NCBI GenBank assembly: GCA_009667805.1
Contig: CM019063.1
Span: forward strand, 350,758,942-350,822,941
Length of the DNA: 64,000 nt
Source: Leptobrachium leishanense
Taxonomy: Eukaryota > Chordata > Amphibia > Anura > Megophryidae
Reading direction: 5' to 3'
Shown here: positions 59,969 through 64,000 of the stretch, piece by piece
Numbering within the stretch: the first letter of the stretch is position 1
Layout of the letters: every line of letters starts with the position of its first letter
The notes under the pieces: model-generated
What the model saw: the letters and a program-made list of their open reading frames with translations, nothing else
The model's database searches: none
Told to the model about the DNA's origin: nothing
Program-made: the position numbers and the translations under genes

Positions 59969-61391
59969 ATGTCAGAAAGACCAAAAAGGACAGGCAGACG
60001 CTGCCAGACACAGATAAGAGGGCATGCAGCCTCTGTGTCGGGAGGCTGTGCCTCTGGTCATGGTGGACGTGGTGCATCCTCTGCAGGGGTACGCTTGTCC
60101 TTTCTAACTGGTGCTGGCCGTCTTAAACAGCAGCAACATACAGAGGATTTGGTGGATTGGCTAACCAGGCCATCCTCATCCTCCGAGTCCTCTGCCAGCC
60201 AGGCTTGTAGTGCTTTACAGTCCACCTCAGCTGCCAAAACATCTAATGCAGCCTCCATGTCCACAGCTACTCCTGCCGTAGCCTCACTATCACACACGGA
60301 GGAGTCAGCTGAATTGTTTGACTACAATGACAATGACATGCTGCTTGAGGATGCGCAGCAACTGTGCTCTGATTCAGTGCTCTGATTCAATCTCTGAGGT
60401 TGAGGAAGGGAGTATAATGAACCTAGAGGAAGGGGTGCCAGTGATGACACACAAATAACTGGCACTCATGTTGCCCCAGCAGCTGCAGCATACTGCCAAG
60501 TTGACTCCAGTGACGAGGAGATAGGGGGTGAAGATGACATTGATGATGAGGTCACTGACTCCACTTGGGTGCCAGATCGAACAGAGGAGTCAAGTGAGGA
60601 GGAGGAGGAGGAGGCACAACAAACACGAGGCACAACATCCTCTATGACCAACCGTAGCACTAGCCAGTCCAAGGCATCAGATGTCAGAGCTGCTCAGGTG
60701 CAGAGGAAGACCAGCCTAAACTGCATGGGCTCCCTGATTATGCAAAGCCTGCTAAAGGACCCCAGGATTTGTGCTATCAAGGAGAGGGATCATTACTGGT
60801 TGGCAAGCCTTCTTGATCCACGATACAAGGGTAAAGTTGCAGAGCTCATCCTGCCCGCACAGAGGGAGCACAGGATGAAAAAAGTTGAGGACGCTCTAAA
60901 GTGACATTTGTGTAACACCTTTCCAGGCACCTGATAGGTTACCAAGTGATGACACAGGTGCTTCTGAGGCTGTGGATGATCAGAGGAATAGTCGTGAAGG
61001 CTGGGGCCGCTTGACTGATGCTTTTTTAAATTTGTTTTAGTCCACGACGCCCAGGGACGTCAAATGTAGGCACCCATTGCCAGCGTCTTCACCATATGGG
61101 GCAGGACTACCTAGGGGCAAGGGCAGACCTCGATACCTTTCCAGCAGATGATCCACTGGCTTACTGGGTGTTGAGATTGGATCACTGGCCAGAACTGCAT
61201 ATGCTATGCAGCTACTAGGTTGCCCTTCATATGGCGTGCTTTCTGAAAGGACGGTCAGTGCCGCTGGAGGTTTTGTCACAGACAAAAGAGTGCATCTGTC
61301 CACCGACTCTGTAGACCAGCTGACATTTATAAAAATGAATCAGTCCTGGATCAGCAGCTATCAATCCCCTGATGCTGACGTAACGGAATAG
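59969..61391 (+). pseudogene. hAT transposase, internally deleted
   Basis: Begins MSERPKRTGRRCQTQ at 59969. A small duplication near 60370 (GCTCTGATTCA twice) shifts the frame. The acidic stretch SSEEEEEEAQQ follows in another frame. At about 60703 AAQVQ is joined directly to RKTSLNCMGSLIMQS, skipping the BED finger and the catalytic core present in copy 1. The C-terminal dimerisation part remains (LSERTVSAAGGF, LTFIKMNQSW), ending at 61391. It cannot be catalytic. Confidence 0.87.
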
Positions 61392-61436
61392 ATCGGGAAT
61401 CTCTTCTGCATTCACAAAATTTCCAGCACTGAACTC

Positions 61437-61850
61437 TTCCACAATACCACAAAAGGGTTACGGTGTGAAGGCACTTGCTGCCATGAAAGGCACAATATTT
61501 GGCTGCACTGACACCTGTGCCAGATTTATATAATTAACATTTTTTGAACTGCAGGGTCCAACCCTGCACTCTTCCAAATACCACAAAAGGGTTACGGTGT
61601 GAAGGCACTTGCTGGCCTGGCACCAAAAGCACAATATCTGGGTGCACTGACGCCTTTACCAGATTCATATCTTTGTAATATAGGACCGCATGGTCCACCC
61701 CTGCACTCTTCCACAATACCACAGAGGGGTTACTGTATGATGGCACCTGCTGGCCTGGCACCAAAGGCACAATATTTGGGTGGACTGCCACTGACGCCTG
61801 TACCAGATTCATATCCTCAGTGGGGTTACTGTGTGACGGCACTGTTGCCG
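61437..61850. repeat. hAT copy 2 downstream tandem repeats
   Basis: About four units near 61437, 61573, 61708 and a partial at 61815, each with CACAATACCACAAAAGGGTT and AGGCACAATAT. Counterpart of 18109-18420. Confidence 0.85.
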
Positions 61851-62413
61851 ACGCTAAAAGCCCAATTTTAAAGCACCTATTGTTACTTTCATCCAAAGCC
61901 TGCATAAGTTTCACCATAATTTAGCCAAAAAAATCACTAAACTTTTTCTGCGCGTCCTAAAATGTCTTTTCATACAGGCTGCCACCCCAAGCAGTTGTTT
62001 ATGAATAGATTAAAAGGAAAAGCATTTACCGTCATTTGAAACGTCATTTTTTTTTAAATGTTTCAATACATCCTACAAATACGCCACTTCACGGGCAGGT
62101 TATGGCGACCTCCTAGGCACGATATTGGAATTAATTTTTCATTTTTATTTTTGACCCATATTTCATGGAAAACGCACTGTCCCTTTAAAAACGTATTTTT
62201 TTTTACTTATTGTCCTTGTTTCCTGTCCCCCAGGGCACTACCCGGACCCCCATACACCTTTTATGGCAAATATCTAGCATATATGCCGTCTTGGAGGGCA
62301 CTCTAAAAATCTAATTTTGAGTCCCATTGGACTTGTATTGAGTTCGGGTTCGAACATTTGAAAAGTTTGAGTTCGAATGCGAATCGAACTCGGGGGTGTT
62401 CGGCTCATCCCTA

Positions 62414-62655
62414 GTGTTGAGCTTGGGACTGGAGTCCTTCAGGGTGCAGAATCTGGAGTGGTGACTGTGAGTGTTGAGCTTGGGAGTCCTTCAGGGTGCA
62501 GAATCTGGAGTGGTGACTGTGAGTGTTGAGCTTGGGAAACCTTAAGGGTGCAGAATCTGGAGTGGTGACTGTGAGTGTCGAGCTTGGGAGTCCTTCAGGG
62601 TGCAGAATCTGGAGTGGTGACTGTGAGTGTTGAGTTTGGGAGTAATTCAGGGTGC
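62414..62655. repeat. 52-bp minisatellite at the hAT target
   Basis: About four and a half units of CTTGGGAGTCCTTCAGGGTG followed by CAGAATCTGGAGTGGTGACT and GTGAGTGTTGAG. The same unit is present once directly left of the hAT (about 45965-46011) and in part at 45668-45705. Confidence 0.93.
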
Positions 62656-62662
62656 CGATATA

Positions 62663-64000
62663 CAGTCAGGTTCAGAAATATTGGGACATCGACACAATTC
62701 TAACATCTTTCACTCTATACACCACCACAATGGAGTTGGAATGAAACAAACACAATGTGCTTTAACTGCAGACTGTCAGCTTTAATTTGAGGGTATGTAC
62801 ATCAACTCAGGTGAACGGTGTAGGACTTACAGCAGTTTGCAGATGTGCCTCCCACTTGTTAAGGGACCAAAAGTAATGGGACAGAATAATAATCATAAAT
62901 CAAACTTTCCCTTCTTAATACTTGGTTGCAAATCCTTTGCAGTCAATCACAGCCTGAAGTCTGGAACGCATAGACATCAGACGCTATGTTCCATCCCTGG
63001 TGATGCTCTGCCAAGCCTCTATTGCAACTGTATTCAGTTCCTGCTTGTTCTTGGGGCATTTTCCCTTCAGTTTTGTCTTCAGCAAGTGAAATGCATGCTC
63101 AATGGGATTCAGGTCAGGTGATTGACTTGGCCATTGCATAACATTCCACTTCTGTCCCTTCAAAAACTCTTTGGTTGCTTTTGCAGTATGCTTTGGGACA
63201 TTGTCCATCTGCACTGTGAAGCGCCGTCCAATGAGTTCTGCAGCATTTGGCTGAATGTGAGCAGATAATATTAAATATTGGAATATTAAATACATGGAAT
63301 ATTGCTCGAAACACTTCAGAATTCATCCTGCTGCTTTTGTCAGCAGTCACATCATCAATAAATACAAGAGAACCAGTTCCATTGGCAGCCATACATGGTC
63401 ACGCCATGACAATACCACCACCATGCTTCACTGATGAGGTGGTATGCTTAGGATCATGAGCAGTTCCTTTCCTTCTCCATACTCTTCTCTTCCCATCACT
63501 CTGGTACAAGTTGATCTTGGTCTCATCTGTCCATAGGATCTTGTTCCAGAACTGTGAAGGCTTTGTTAGGTGTTGTTTGGCAAACTCTAATCTGGCCTTC
63601 CTGTTTTTGAGACTCACCAATGGTTTACATTTTGTGGTGAACCCTCTGTATTCAATCTGGTGAAGTCTTCTCTTGATTGTTGACTTTGACACACATACAC
63701 CTACCTCCTGGAGAGTGTTCTTGATCTGGCCAACTGTTGTGAAGGGTGTTTTCTTCACCAGGGAAAGAATTCTTCGGTCATCCACCACAGTTGTTTTCCA
63801 TGGTCTTCCGGGTCTTTTGGTGTTGCTGAGCTCACCGGTGCATTCCTTCTTTTTGAGAATGTTCCAAACAGTTATTTTGGCCACGCCTAATGTTCTTGCT
63901 ATCTCTCTGATGGGTTTGTTTTGTTTCTTCAGCCTAATGATGGCTTGCTTCACTGATAGTGACAGCTCTTTGGATCTCATCTTGAGAGTTGACAGCAACA
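62663..64000 (-). mobile_element. Second Tc1-family transposon, cut by the window end
   Basis: CAGTCAGGTTCAGAAATATT begins after TA (62661-62662), a typical Tc1 terminus. The transposase is on the minus strand and the right end lies beyond the window. It is a different family from the Tc1 at 5307. Confidence 0.85.
62984..63998 (-). pseudogene. Tc1 transposase, stop and frameshift
   Basis: Starts near MLSTLKMRSKELSLSVKQA, with paired helix-turn-helix regions (IARTLGVAKITVWNIL, VSKSTIKRRL) and GRPWKT at the GRPR position. The first catalytic Asp is in WTDETKINLY. A TGA after GGGIVMA (63396-63398) breaks the frame, which continues to a further frame change near 63290. The second part has VQMDNVPKHTAKA and PDLNPIEHAF with DD34E spacing. 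The usual QQDNDPKH reads QMDNVPKH. It is probably inactive. Confidence 0.85.

Larger units (their letters stand above)
46012..62413 (+). mobile_element. hAT transposon, copy 2, split by a CR1 LINE
   Basis: The ends are TAGGGATGAGC (46012) and GCTCATCCCTA (62413). The 8-bp GTGTTGAG is duplicated exactly at 46004-46011 and 62414-62421. Copy 1 gives the uninterrupted sequence (GTCCCGCAGCACACTATATA), which places a CR1 insertion at 46294-59028. Without it the element is about 3.7 kb. It lacks about 1.8 kb of transposase relative to copy 1. Confidence 0.93.

Overview
The window looks like a piece of a large, transposon-rich amphibian genome, most likely a frog. This is inferred from the mix of elements rather than from a database match: Tc1, hAT, piggyBac and Harbinger-type DNA transposons, L1/Tx1, CR1, L2 and Rex1-type LINEs, a Ty3/gypsy element and an endogenous retrovirus. 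Almost nothing in it is host coding sequence. The exception is a pair of spliced exons on the minus strand (3721-3877 and 3961-4137), each encoding most of a thrombospondin type 1 repeat and resembling the 3' part of an ADAMTS-family metalloprotease gene. No tRNA, rRNA or CRISPR array was recognised.

Layout, left to right. 412-2881 is a terminal-inverted-repeat (TIR) element carrying a MITE and a piggyBac-type non-autonomous element whose right part is a chain of GC-rich hairpins. The host exons follow. 5307-16376 is a Tc1 transposon split by a retrovirus (6655-16128) with near-identical LTRs and a GAAAA target duplication. 17502-22751 is a large hAT transposon. 22752-30640 is a gypsy pol remnant broken by a solo LTR-like insert and by a nearly complete L2-type LINE (25126-28820). 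30920-34156 holds MITEs and minisatellites. 34157-39627 is an L1-like LINE broken by a palindromic MITE and a hAT element. 39809-45085 is a Rex1-type LINE broken by a non-autonomous hAT (41252-43194), itself holding a MITE.

46012-62413 is a deleted hAT split by a CR1 LINE (46294-59028). That LINE has its RT domain split by a 6.6-kb piggyBac element (48056-54686) and its 5' monomer array split by a MITE. A 52-bp minisatellite and a truncated Tc1 element (62663 to the window end) close the window.

The order of insertion can be read from target duplications, empty sites and reading frames that resume across insertions. hAT into a minisatellite precedes CR1 into hAT, which precedes piggyBac and a MITE into CR1. 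Tc1 precedes the retrovirus. Five copies of one MITE family (TIR GGCTGGGGTCAGAC or close, 3-bp TWA duplications) are scattered through the older elements. Nearly all coding regions carry frameshifts or stops. The closest to intact are the piggyBac transposase (one in-frame stop), the CR1 ORF1 esterase, the first Tc1 transposase and the L2 endonuclease.
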